Part shown: piece by piece, positions 7,295 to 14,608 of the stretch
Layout: each line of letters opens with the position of its first letter
Numbering within the stretch: the first letter of the stretch is position 1
Source of the DNA: JAZDLC01 sp043802345
Lineage (GTDB): Bacteria; Planctomycetota; B15-G4; JADJEK01
NCBI GenBank assembly: GCA_043802345.1
Contig: JAZDLC010000021.1
Location: 1 to 16,982, forward strand
Length of the DNA: 16,982 nt
Reading direction: 5' to 3'
Made by a program: the position numbers and the translations under genes
Notes under the pieces: model-generated
Database searches by the model: none
What the model was told of the DNA's origin: nothing
Seen by the model: the letters and a program-made list of their open reading frames with translations, nothing else

Positions 7295-8779
7295 ATGACC
7301 CGCCCGCTCCCGAACCTGATGAGGCGTCCGCTTTTCACCGTGCCCAGTCTCCCGGTCCACTGTCTCCCCCTCCCTCGTGGCCTCGACCCGCTCGAGTCCC
7401 TGCTTTCCTTGAAGGGCGAGGGGCCCTCGGTCTTGCTGGATGGCCAGCCGCCGTCGCATGAGCGGAACCGGCGGGCGATCGTGCTGTTCGATCCGTTCGA
7501 CGTGGTGGCGATTCCGGCCGGATCCGATCGGATCGGGAGGGGCGACCCACTGGGGGAGCTGTTCGAGAAGATCGCGAGGTATGGCGGCGGGACCGCACCC
7601 TCACCCCCGTCCTTCGCGGGCGGCGCGGCCGGGTTTCTCTCGTACGATCTGGGCCGGCACCTGGAGCGCCTGCCGGCCACGGCCGGGCTGCGGTCCGCCG
7701 TGCCTGATCTGTGGTTCGGGCTGTTCAACAGGGGTGTGCTGTTCGACCTGGCGTCGGGCGAGGCCCGGCTGTTCTGCACCGAGATCGAGGCGGCGGGCAG
7801 GGCGGGCCCTGAGTACGCGCGTCGCTCGTTGCGGGAGGCCCGCGATCGGATTCTCGCCGGGCCCCCCGCGCCTCGCTCGGGGGTGGCCGCGGGACCGCTC
7901 GTTTCTAACTTCAACCATGCCGAATACCGAGCTGCCGTGGAGGCGGTCCGGGAGTCCATCCGGTCGGGAGACGTCTATCAGGTCAACCTCTCCCAGCGGT
8001 TCGAGGCCGCGTGCGACGCGGATCCGTTTGCTCTCTACCGGCGCCTGCGCCGCCTGAACCCCGCGCCGTTTTCGGCCCTGGTCGACACCGGCGAGGCTCA
8101 GCTGCTCTCCTCCTCCCCCGAGCGGTTCCTGCGCCTCCTTGGGGACATGGTGGAGACGCGGCCGATCAAGGGGACCCGGCCGCGGACGGGAGCTTCCGGG
8201 CCCGACCGGATTCAGGTGAGGGAACTCATGCAGTCCAGGAAGGACGCCGCCGAACTGGCCATGATCGTGGACCTGCTCCGCAATGACCTGGGGAAGGTGG
8301 CGCGCTACGGCAGCGTGGTGGTGAAGGAGGCGGCCCGGCTGGAAGCGTACGCGACCGTCTTTCACCGGGAAGCGGTGATTCAGGCTCGCCTCAGGGAGGG
8401 GCTGACTGGAGAGGACCTCCTCAAGGCCACCTTCCCCGGCGGGTCGGTCACCGGGGCGCCCAAGATTCGAGCCATGGAGCTGATCGAAGAGCTGGAGGGG
8501 ATCCGCAGGGGGGCGTTCACCGGCTCGATCGGCTGGATCGGGTTTGACGGCGATCTGGAGCTGAACATCGCCATCCGCACTCTCATCCTGGAGGCTGGAA
8601 GGGCCCATTTCCATTGCGGGGGAGGGGTCGTGCTCGATTCCGATCCGGAGGAGGAGTACCGCGAGACACTGGCCAAGGGGCGGGCGCTCGCGAACGCTCT
8701 CGGCTGCTCGTTTCCTGGAGATTCGGACGACCTGACAGGGGAAGGACTCGTATTCACTTCCGGCCCAGCCTTTCCGTAG
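7295..8779 (+). CDS. pabB: aminodeoxychorismate synthase component I
   Basis: Converts chorismate plus ammonia to 4-amino-4-deoxychorismate, the first step to p-aminobenzoate and folate. The 494-residue chorismate-binding enzyme has GGAAGFLSYDLGRHLERLP in the N-terminal half, DVYQVNLSQRF at about 226-236, PIKGTRPR with Lys292, TFPGGSVTGAPKIRAME at 379-395 and a GSIGWIGFDGDLELNIAIRTL-type end. The PIKGT lysine is the PabB hallmark; anthranilate synthase TrpE has PIAGT. No glutaminase (PabA) or lyase (PabC) gene is in the window. The ATG at 7295 (MTRPLPNL) and the ATG at 7319 are both possible and neither has a well-spaced ribosome site. Reading further upstream would run into the hexamer repeat and give arginine-rich nonsense. 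It is first in a run of four + strand genes. Confidence 0.92.
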   Translation: MTRPLPNLMRRPLFTVPSLPVHCLPLPRGLDPLESLLSLKGEGPSVLLDGQPPSHERNRRAIVLFDPFDVVAIPAGSDRIGRGDPLGELFEKIARYGGGTAPSPPSFAGGAAGFLSYDLGRHLERLPATAGLRSAVPDLWFGLFNRGVLFDLASGEARLFCTEIEAAGRAGPEYARRSLREARDRILAGPPAPRSGVAAGPLVSNFNHAEYRAAVEAVRESIRSGDVYQVNLSQRFEAACDADPFALYRRLRRLNPAPFSALVDTGEAQLLSSSPERFLRLLGDMVETRPIKGTRPRTGASGPDRIQVRELMQSRKDAAELAMIVDLLRNDLGKVARYGSVVVKEAARLEAYATVFHREAVIQARLREGLTGEDLLKATFPGGSVTGAPKIRAMELIEELEGIRRGAFTGSIGWIGFDGDLELNIAIRTLILEAGRAHFHCGGGVVLDSDPEEEYRETLAKGRALANALGCSFPGDSDDLTGEGLVFTSGPAFP

Positions 8780-8803
8780 AATGCACAGGCCCCGCTTTCA
8801 TGC

Positions 8804-8820
8804 AAGGAGACAGACCCTTG
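8804..8820 (+). promoter_or_regulatory. Shine-Dalgarno site deciding a TTG start
   Basis: AAGGAG at 8804-8809 lies eight bases before TTG at 8818. The peptide starting there is a textbook export signal. The in-frame ATG at 8800 overlaps the Shine-Dalgarno site and would put charged residues ahead of the signal, so TTG is the better start. Confidence 0.8.
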
Positions 8821-9606
8821 AACTCCCTCATCACTACCCCCACCCTCCTGCTTTGCCTGCTCTTCCCATCGGCCCTCTCCGCCGCGCGGACGCTCCCAGT
8901 TCCCCAGGAGGAGAATGCGGATGCCGCTGACCCGGCCGAGTTTCTCGCGGCTCTCGAGGCAGCCCTGAAGGAGCGCAAGACGAATGACGACGACCTGCGG
9001 CACGAAGCGGACGGCAAGGTCACCGAGGCGCTCGATCATTTGATGCTCGACTTCGCCAAGTATGACGAGAAGCAGCAGAAGCAAGTTGTTGGCGACATCA
9101 GCTCCATGTTCAAGATCCGCACCCAGGAGAACGAGGATCGGATCTACATCGGGGCCGCCGCCTGCCTGTCCGAAATGGGCCCGCTGGCGGAGAAGAGCCT
9201 GAAGAGCGCGATGGGCATCAAGCACCTCGAGAAGCGGTCGGACGTGCAGGTCGCGCTGATCGACGCGCTGGGCAGACACAAGAACGAGAAGAATATCGAC
9301 CTGTTCGTGAAGCTGATGAAGAGTCCGGAAGACAAGATCGTGGTGGCCGCCATCAAGTCGCTGGCGCTGTACCGGGACTCGGACGCGAAGGTGCGGAAGC
9401 AGATCGCCGAGGAGCTGATCAAGGCGTATGCCAACGCGAACAACCTGAACGCGAAGGAGAAGGGGAAGAACCCGGTCTTCAAGGAGCGCTTCTACGCCGT
9501 CGAGGTTCCGATGAACGAGGCTCTCGCCGCGATCACGCTCCAGAGCTTCCAGACCTCGGCGGAGTGGGAGAAGTGGTACAACGACAATCGCAGCAAGCGG
9601 TGGTAG
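8818..9606 (+). CDS. secreted HEAT-like repeat protein of unknown function
   Basis: This 262-residue protein starts with a signal peptide: a hydrophobic core at residues 5-20, then SALSA-A as a probable signal peptidase I site. After an acidic linker (30-40), the remainder is alpha-helical and rich in Lys/Asp/Glu. It shows HEAT/ARM-like helical pairs at about 107-135 (RIYIGAAACLSEMGPLAEKS), 141-170 (SDVQVALIDALGRHKNEKNI) and 173-205. It ends with an aromatic, basic tail, WEKWYNDNRSKRW. HEAT repeats usually bind proteins. I recognise no enzyme motif. It lies 38 bases after pabB and overlaps the next gene by about seven bases, so co-expression is likely. The TTG start is chosen on ribosome site and signal peptide. 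Confidence 0.8.
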   Translation: MNSLITTPTLLLCLLFPSALSAARTLPVPQEENADAADPAEFLAALEAALKERKTNDDDLRHEADGKVTEALDHLMLDFAKYDEKQQKQVVGDISSMFKIRTQENEDRIYIGAAACLSEMGPLAEKSLKSAMGIKHLEKRSDVQVALIDALGRHKNEKNIDLFVKLMKSPEDKIVVAAIKSLALYRDSDAKVRKQIAEELIKAYANANNLNAKEKGKNPVFKERFYAVEVPMNEALAAITLQSFQTSAEWEKWYNDNRSKRW

Positions 9607-10301
9607 GCGCCCCGCCACGGAGCTTGCCGGCCGCGGCCCGATCGGTGGCGCTGGTGTGCCTGCTGGCCCTGGCCGGCTGCGGCCGGACGGAGCCACAGCA
9701 GGCGGGCTCTCACAGGGGTGATTCCGAACAGGCCCTGACGCACGTGACGGTGCTCAGGGGGGAGTCTGCGGGCGTGCTCGTCTGTGTGACGCCGCTAGCC
9801 GCCAATCCGAAGACCGCCGCCTGGTACCAGGAGAAGATCGCGCAGCTCTCGCATGCTTCCGGCGAGAGGACGTTCTTGCGGCTGTCCCTGTTCCATCTCG
9901 GCGCTCCCGATTCGCCGCCGCTGAAGCTCGACCGTCTGGAGCTTTTAGTCGCCGCGCCGGGAGGTCAGATGAGGGCTCTCCCGCTTCAGGACGGGCCGCC
10001 CGATCCACACTTTCAGGCCAGCACCCTGCCGCTCAAGACCCTGGAGTCGTTTCAGGGAACCGAGTTGCCGGTGGGCGCCTTCCTGTCCGCGGTCACATCG
10101 CTTCCGGGAAAGATCGCCCTGGATTCGGTCACGGGGGGAGTCGTACGGGCCGGCGGCCTCGAGATTCGGCTCGAGAGCGACTCGCTGGAGCGGACGATTC
10201 TGGAAGAACTGTTGGAGTTCCCGCGGCGAGAGGCCATCCTGGCCAGCATGGCAAGTGACAGTTCCGAGTCTCAGACCTCCGTGCCGGAAAAGGGCCGGTG
10301 A
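9600..10301 (+). CDS. putative lipoprotein of unknown function
   Basis: The N-terminus has a lipoprotein signal: basic start, hydrophobic VALVCLLALAG, then a lipobox LAGC with Cys27 as the lipidation site (from GTG 9600). The mature part (about 205 residues) is mixed beta/alpha with no family I recognise. A segment near LDRLELLVAAPGGQMRALPL and LPGKIALDSVTGGVV suggests a beta-rich domain, and the C-terminus (LEFPRREAILASM) is helical. The start is uncertain. GTG 9600 overlaps the previous stop and suggests translational coupling, but the Shine-Dalgarno site is weak. GTG 9564 and TTG 9624 are alternatives, and all keep the lipobox. The neighbours are also envelope proteins. Confidence 0.7.
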   Translation: MVGAPPRSLPAAARSVALVCLLALAGCGRTEPQQAGSHRGDSEQALTHVTVLRGESAGVLVCVTPLAANPKTAAWYQEKIAQLSHASGERTFLRLSLFHLGAPDSPPLKLDRLELLVAAPGGQMRALPLQDGPPDPHFQASTLPLKTLESFQGTELPVGAFLSAVTSLPGKIALDSVTGGVVRAGGLEIRLESDSLERTILEELLEFPRREAILASMASDSSESQTSVPEKGR

Positions 10302-10332
10302 TTCCTTCAGGCCGGGAAGTTGTCCCAAGAAC

Positions 10333-11973
10333 ATGACCGAGCATCCCAAAGATCGAGAGACGACCGGCGCGGAGGGCGGCCATGATCCGGCCGGTGACGC
10401 CGGCGAGCAGGAGGGCAGCAAGCTGATCCGCGAGCTGGAGGCGGTCCAGTCCCTGAGGACCGGTCCGCTCGATCCGCTGGCCCAGATCCAGCAGAATGCG
10501 CAGGTGCTGCGGTACGTCCATGACGCCCATCTGCGGCTGATCCAGCTGTTCGAGCGGGACCAGCGCTCGGAAATGTTCATCCAGTCGAGCGACGCGCTGA
10601 ACAAGACGTTCCGGAAGCTCCATGAGTCCCAGGATGAGCTGGCCCGGAGCCTCGCGAAGGAGCGGCGCAGCCATCCGGCGCTGGTGGCGCTGGCGGCCCT
10701 CGCCGGAGGCGGCGCGGTGATCGTGCTGGGAGTCCTGCTCTTCCGGGGCGTCACCGGACAGATCGGCGGCGAGGCGGACCTCCTGGCGAAGGCGAGAGTG
10801 CAGCAGGTGCAGGCGAACGACGACGCCCTGGCGGCCCAGCGGGCCGCCGCCGCTCAGCTTCTCGAGACCGTGAACCAGGGATTCGCCGCCAACCGCATCC
10901 TGGAGAACGAGAACAGGGCGCAGTCGACGGAGCTGGAGCGGATCCGGGAGAAGGTCCTCTTGCTCGAGCAGGGGCTGCAGGAGTCGGCGGAGAAGGCCAG
11001 CAAGTTCCGGGAGGAGAACGCCTCCCTGGCTCGCCAGACCAGCGAGATCCGCCAGAAGCTCGTGGACCAGGATCTGAGGCGGGAGAATCTGAGCGAATTG
11101 CTGCGCGGCACCCCGGACGGGGGCTCCGAGGACATCGCGACGCCACCGCCGGAGCTGCCCGAGCCGGCGACGAACGGGGTACCGGAGCCGGGAGTGGTCG
11201 CGGCCTCCCTGACCGATCCGGTGGTCGAGGGAATGAACCAGTTCCTCAAGGACGCCGGTGTGATCGATCTGCGGCTGCTGCGGTGCGACGGCGTCGCGGA
11301 CGGCGCGATCATCAACGCGACCTTCGAGATCCGGAGCGAGGAGGGTTTTCCCATCGGCTTCCATGAGGCCGGAAGGGTCGTCCTCTCCGTCGACCCGGGA
11401 AGCATGACTGCGTCTCTTAGACTCGAGGAGGGGGCGACGGTCGTGCGGGGGGCGCGGGAGCGGTTTCCGGAGGAGGGGCTCTGGATCCGGATCGCGGCCA
11501 TTGCTCCCGATTCCTGGAGCCTGGCCGGGGTGTCCGACATCGTGAGAGTCGCCCCGGCTCCCGCGGAGGCTGCTCCGGCGGCCGGGCCGGCGCCGCCAGA
11601 CAGGCCGGTGTTCGACCCGCGGCCAACCCTGGCGAGGCTGAACGCCGCCCTCCGGGAGGACGGCCTGGAGGGGTTCCAGTTCTTCATGGTGGGCGGAATC
11701 GAGGCGGGGGAGCTGCTGGACGTCCGGGTGCACCACTACGGCCGTGGCGGTGAGCTTCGCAAGACGGTGGTGGCGAAACGGTGCCGGATCGAGGTCGATT
11801 CGGAGCGGAGGCAGGTGCGGCTGGTCTTCGTCGATGGCCACCATGTCACCCGCGGCCGAGAGGTGCCGTTCTTCCGGGGCAAGGGGGACAGCCAGGCCGT
11901 CTGGTCGATCGAGTTGGAGCCGAAGGAGCCGGCGCACTGGCGGGAACTGGCCAAGGATCTGCGGGACCGCTGA
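10333..11973 (+). CDS. single-pass membrane coiled-coil protein with duplicated C-terminal domain
   Basis: This 546-residue protein has an acidic cytoplasmic N-terminus and helical region (1-112), and one membrane segment at about 115-139 (ALVALAALAGGGAVIVLGVL). A heptad-rich coiled coil follows at about 145-258, then a Pro-rich linker (269-290). Two related domains of about 100 residues come next, A at 296-397 and B at 431-537, joined by an Ala/Pro linker (406-424). Both domains begin with a short helix (MNQFLKDAGV, LNAALREDGL), go through alternating beta strands and end near PDSW / PAHW. I know no family for these domains. The topology resembles periplasmic sensor or scaffold proteins, but no kinase, peptidase or adaptor motif is visible. 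ATG 10333 is chosen because upstream codons overlap the lipoprotein gene; GGGAAG sits 13 bases upstream, a loose fit. Confidence 0.75.
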   Translation: MTEHPKDRETTGAEGGHDPAGDAGEQEGSKLIRELEAVQSLRTGPLDPLAQIQQNAQVLRYVHDAHLRLIQLFERDQRSEMFIQSSDALNKTFRKLHESQDELARSLAKERRSHPALVALAALAGGGAVIVLGVLLFRGVTGQIGGEADLLAKARVQQVQANDDALAAQRAAAAQLLETVNQGFAANRILENENRAQSTELERIREKVLLLEQGLQESAEKASKFREENASLARQTSEIRQKLVDQDLRRENLSELLRGTPDGGSEDIATPPPELPEPATNGVPEPGVVAASLTDPVVEGMNQFLKDAGVIDLRLLRCDGVADGAIINATFEIRSEEGFPIGFHEAGRVVLSVDPGSMTASLRLEEGATVVRGARERFPEEGLWIRIAAIAPDSWSLAGVSDIVRVAPAPAEAAPAAGPAPPDRPVFDPRPTLARLNAALREDGLEGFQFFMVGGIEAGELLDVRVHHYGRGGELRKTVVAKRCRIEVDSERRQVRLVFVDGHHVTRGREVPFFRGKGDSQAVWSIELEPKEPAHWRELAKDLRDR

Positions 11974-11991
11974 AACAGCAGGACGTTTCAG
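11970..11991 (+). terminator. hairpin spanning the stop of the coiled-coil gene
   Basis: CTGAAAC (11970-11976) pairs perfectly with GTTTCAG (11985-11991) around an 8-base loop, and the stem contains the TGA stop. An overlapping alternative is GGACG/CGTCC (11981-11985 with 11995-11999). No T-run follows. It is a candidate 3'-end structure separating the envelope genes from the next transcription unit, not a clear intrinsic terminator. Confidence 0.3.
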
Positions 11992-12028
11992 AATCGTCCG
12001 GGCAGGATCGTGAGTTTCTCCTCCCTGC

Positions 12029-12056
12029 TTGATCTTTCGCGTCGGAACCTTCTAAA
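12029..12056 (+). promoter_or_regulatory. candidate sigma70-type promoter for the RNA upstream of rny
   Basis: TTGATC (12029-12034) and TCTAAA (12051-12056) are separated by 16 bases, four matches of six at each box. Transcription would start near 12063, just ahead of the structured segment. It stands out as the best promoter-like pair in an otherwise GC-rich spacer. Local sequence can also form GGAACCT/AGGTTCC (12044-12050 with 12064-12070). Confidence 0.4.
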
Positions 12057-12087
12057 TGCGGGGAGGTTCCGGCGAGCTGATCGCCGG

Positions 12088-12235
12088 GAGCTGGATTCCT
12101 GTTCGTGAACAACCGTGCGCCGACCAGTCGGCGTGCGCTCTCCATATCGAAAGCGCCATCTCTTCAGTTGCCGGTTTCCCGATCTGGATCGGGCAGACTG
12201 GTTGTCGGGTGTGCGCCTCGGAATGGGCCAGGACA
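12088..12235 (+). ncRNA. ssrS: 6S RNA candidate upstream of rny
   Basis: 6S RNA is a long, bulged hairpin that mimics an open promoter and binds housekeeping RNA polymerase. The segment can fold that way. The closing stem is CTGGATTCC (12091-12099) with GGAAT...CCAG (12220-12231). A large central bubble follows, with TGTTCGTGAACAACC on the 5' side and GGTGTGCGCCTC on the 3' side. The terminal stem is CGACCAGTC/GACTGGTTG (12121-12129 with 12196-12204), with apical stems including GCGCT/AGCGC and CCCGAT/ATCGGG (12178-12193). TGTTCG and CTCGGA resemble the E. coli RNA around its bubble. 6S RNA lies just upstream of rny in Geobacter-type genomes, in this orientation. A competing local stem at 12115-12136 exists. 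Ends are approximate. Confidence 0.55.
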
Positions 12236-12283
12236 CCACGGGAATCCCTCTGATTCGACGCCGTCAACGACGGGGAGCGTGGT

Positions 12284-13822
12284 ATGGATCTTCTGTTCTT
12301 CAGCGGCGGCCTGGCCGTGGGCGTGGCCGCTTGTTACGGCCTGCTCAGGGCCGTCCACTCGAGCCTGCTCCGGCGGCAGGCTTCGCTGCTCCAGGAGACC
12401 GAGCGGGAGATCGAGCGGATGCGCCGGGAAGGGGAAATCCGGATCAAGGACGAGGAGATCCGTTCGCGCGAGAAGGTCGCCGAACAGGCGGAGCGGAAGC
12501 GGCAGGAGTGGCTGGAACAGGAGCGAAGCCTCTCGCGAAAAGAAGCGTCCTTCGACCGCAAGTTCGAGATGATCGAGCTGAAGGAGCGGCATCTGGAGAA
12601 GCAGGAGCAGAAGATCCGGGAACGTGGCGAGGATCTGGAGGGCCTGATCGAGGAGCGGCAGACGCAGATCGAGGAGGGGAAGTCGGAGCTGCTACGTGTG
12701 GCCGAGATGACCCGGGTAGAGGCCAGGGAGGCGGCGCTTCGCCACTTCGAGGAGGAGATGGAGGAAGAGGCGGCGGCCCAGATCCAGAAGGCGCAGGAAA
12801 GGCTCGAGGAAGATCTGGAGATGCGGGCCCAGAAGACGTTGGCCCACGCGATCCAGCGCATGGCGACCAGTCATTCGTCGGAGTCGGCGACCTCCACCGT
12901 GCCGCTGCCGAACGACGACATGAAGGGGCGTATCATCGGCAGGGAGGGGCGCAACATCCGCTCGATCGAGAAGACCACGGGAGTGGATGTGATCATCGAT
13001 GACACTCCGGGGGTGGTGGTGATTTCCTGCTTCGACAATGTGCGGCGCGAGATCGCCCGCCGGTCGCTGGAACGACTGGTGGAGGATGGCCGCATCCACC
13101 CGGCCCGGATCGAGGAGATCGTCAAGGAGACCCAGAAGGAGGTCGAGGACGATATTCGCAAGACCGCCCGGAAGGTGCTGCATGAGCTGGACGTCCCACG
13201 GGTGGACGCGCGCATTCAGAATTGTGTCGGCCGCCTGAAGTACCGCTCCTCCTACGGGCAGAACCAACTGGAACATGCGGTCGAGGTTTCGTATCTGGCG
13301 GGCGCGATCGCCGGCGAGATGGGTCTCGATCCGAAGCTGGCCAAGAGGTGCGGACTACTGCACGACATCGGAAAGGCGCTTGATCACGAACAGGAGGGCG
13401 GCCACCCGGCCATCGGCGCGGAGCTGGCTCGAAAATGCAGGGAGGCTCCGGAGGTGGTGAATTCCATCGCCGCGCACCACGGTGATGTCCCGTTCACCTC
13501 CGTCTATTCCGTGATCGCGCAGGTCGCGGACGCCATTTCCGCCGCGCGTCCAGGAGCGCGGCGTGACACGATGGAGCAGTACATCCAGCGTCTGGAGAAG
13601 CTCGAGGAGATCGCCACCAGCTTCCCCGGAATCGAAGCGGCCTTTGCCATCCAGGCGGGCAGGGAGATCCGGGTCGTGGTCGACTCGGCTGTCGTCGATG
13701 ATGGCACGGCGCTTCTGAGGGCCCGGGAGATCGCCCGGAAGATCGAATCGGAGTTGGTCTATCCCGGCGAGGTCAAGGTCACCATCATTCGTGAGACCCG
13801 CGTGACCGAGTACGCCCGATGA
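12284..13822 (+). CDS. rny: ribonuclease Y
   Basis: Membrane-anchored endoribonuclease that starts mRNA decay. The 512 residues match the family length. The order is a membrane helix (2-22), a long charged coiled coil (about 26-195), a KH RNA-binding domain with GRIIGREGRN at 215-224, and an HD metal-dependent domain with LLHDIGKA (His360, Asp361), His374, the AAHHGD pair (398-399), and Asp416 in VADAISAARPGARR. All catalytic positions expected for RNase Y are present. The ATG at 12284 has GGGAG six bases upstream. Its stop overlaps the ymdB start as ATGA, so the two are translationally coupled. The leader holds a probable 6S RNA. Confidence 0.97.
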   Translation: MDLLFFSGGLAVGVAACYGLLRAVHSSLLRRQASLLQETEREIERMRREGEIRIKDEEIRSREKVAEQAERKRQEWLEQERSLSRKEASFDRKFEMIELKERHLEKQEQKIRERGEDLEGLIEERQTQIEEGKSELLRVAEMTRVEAREAALRHFEEEMEEEAAAQIQKAQERLEEDLEMRAQKTLAHAIQRMATSHSSESATSTVPLPNDDMKGRIIGREGRNIRSIEKTTGVDVIIDDTPGVVVISCFDNVRREIARRSLERLVEDGRIHPARIEEIVKETQKEVEDDIRKTARKVLHELDVPRVDARIQNCVGRLKYRSSYGQNQLEHAVEVSYLAGAIAGEMGLDPKLAKRCGLLHDIGKALDHEQEGGHPAIGAELARKCREAPEVVNSIAAHHGDVPFTSVYSVIAQVADAISAARPGARRDTMEQYIQRLEKLEEIATSFPGIEAAFAIQAGREIRVVVDSAVVDDGTALLRAREIARKIESELVYPGEVKVTIIRETRVTEYAR

Positions 13823-14604
13823 TCGTGAACCTTCTGACCATCGGTGACATCGTCGGGACGCCGGGACGCAAGCTGCTGAGAAAGCACCTGAAGCGGTTGG
13901 TGCAGGACCGAGCGGTCGACCTGGTCGTGGCCAACGCCGAGAATGTGGCCAACGGATCGGGCATCACCCGGAGCGACGCGGAGGATCTCTTCGCGTCGGG
14001 GGTGGACGTGATCACCACCGGCGACCATGTCTGGCGCAAGAAGGAAGTGATCCCCCTGATGGAGCAGGACCGGCGCGTCCTGCGGGCCGCGAATCTTGGC
14101 CGGCATTGTCCTGGACGGGGCTCCGTCGTGGTTTCCACCGCGCGGGGAATCGAAGTGGGAGTGCTCCATCTGCTGGGTCGGGTGTTCATGCCTCCCGCGG
14201 ATTGCCCGTTCGCCGCCGCGGATGACGCGCTGCTCCAGCTCAGACCGAAGACGCCAGTCATCGTCGTTGACATGCATTGTGAGGCCACGTCCGAGAAGAT
14301 CGCCATGGGGCGCTACCTGGACGGGCGGGTGTCGGTGGTCTTCGGCACGCACACGCACGTGCCCACGGCTGATATCCAGATATTCCCGAAAGGGACGGGA
14401 TACATCACCGATCTGGGCATGACCGGGCCGTACGACTCGGTGCTGGGAAGGCGCGTGGATCGGGTGCTGAAGCGGTTCGTCACGGGGCTTCCCTCCCGGT
14501 TCGAGGTCGCGGCGGGTGACGAGCGGATTGGCGCCGCCCTGTTCACGGTCGAACACGACGCAGGTCGCTGCGTCGCCGCGGAACGAATCGAGGTGAAGGG
14601 CTGA
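13819..14604 (+). CDS. ymdB: YmdB-family metallophosphoesterase (TIGR00282)
   Basis: Calcineurin-like phosphodiesterase. The B. subtilis member hydrolyses cyclic nucleotides such as 2',3'-cAMP and affects RNA turnover and biofilm decisions, consistent with its place after rny. The 261 residues carry the di-metal ligands: Asp10 (TIGDIVG), Glu41-Asn42 (NAENVANG), residue 69 in TTGDHVW, His153 (MHCEATSEK), and His178/His180 (FGTHTHVPTAD). In B. subtilis YmdB the residue at position 69 is Asn (GNH); here it is Asp, a conservative change at a metal site. Length and order are otherwise standard. The start ATG overlaps the rny stop by four bases. The next gene begins four bases after the TGA. Confidence 0.93.
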   Translation: MIVNLLTIGDIVGTPGRKLLRKHLKRLVQDRAVDLVVANAENVANGSGITRSDAEDLFASGVDVITTGDHVWRKKEVIPLMEQDRRVLRAANLGRHCPGRGSVVVSTARGIEVGVLHLLGRVFMPPADCPFAAADDALLQLRPKTPVIVVDMHCEATSEKIAMGRYLDGRVSVVFGTHTHVPTADIQIFPKGTGYITDLGMTGPYDSVLGRRVDRVLKRFVTGLPSRFEVAAGDERIGAALFTVEHDAGRCVAAERIEVKG

Positions 14605-14608
14605 CCTG

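Noticed and set aside
7295..8779. Anthranilate synthase TrpE for this gene
   Set aside because: The PIKGT lysine motif and GGAAGFLSYDLGR segment fit PabB; no trp genes are adjacent.
10255..10332. Earlier start for the coiled-coil protein
   Set aside because: It would overlap the lipoprotein gene by 47 bases with no ribosome site, and the extra residues look random.
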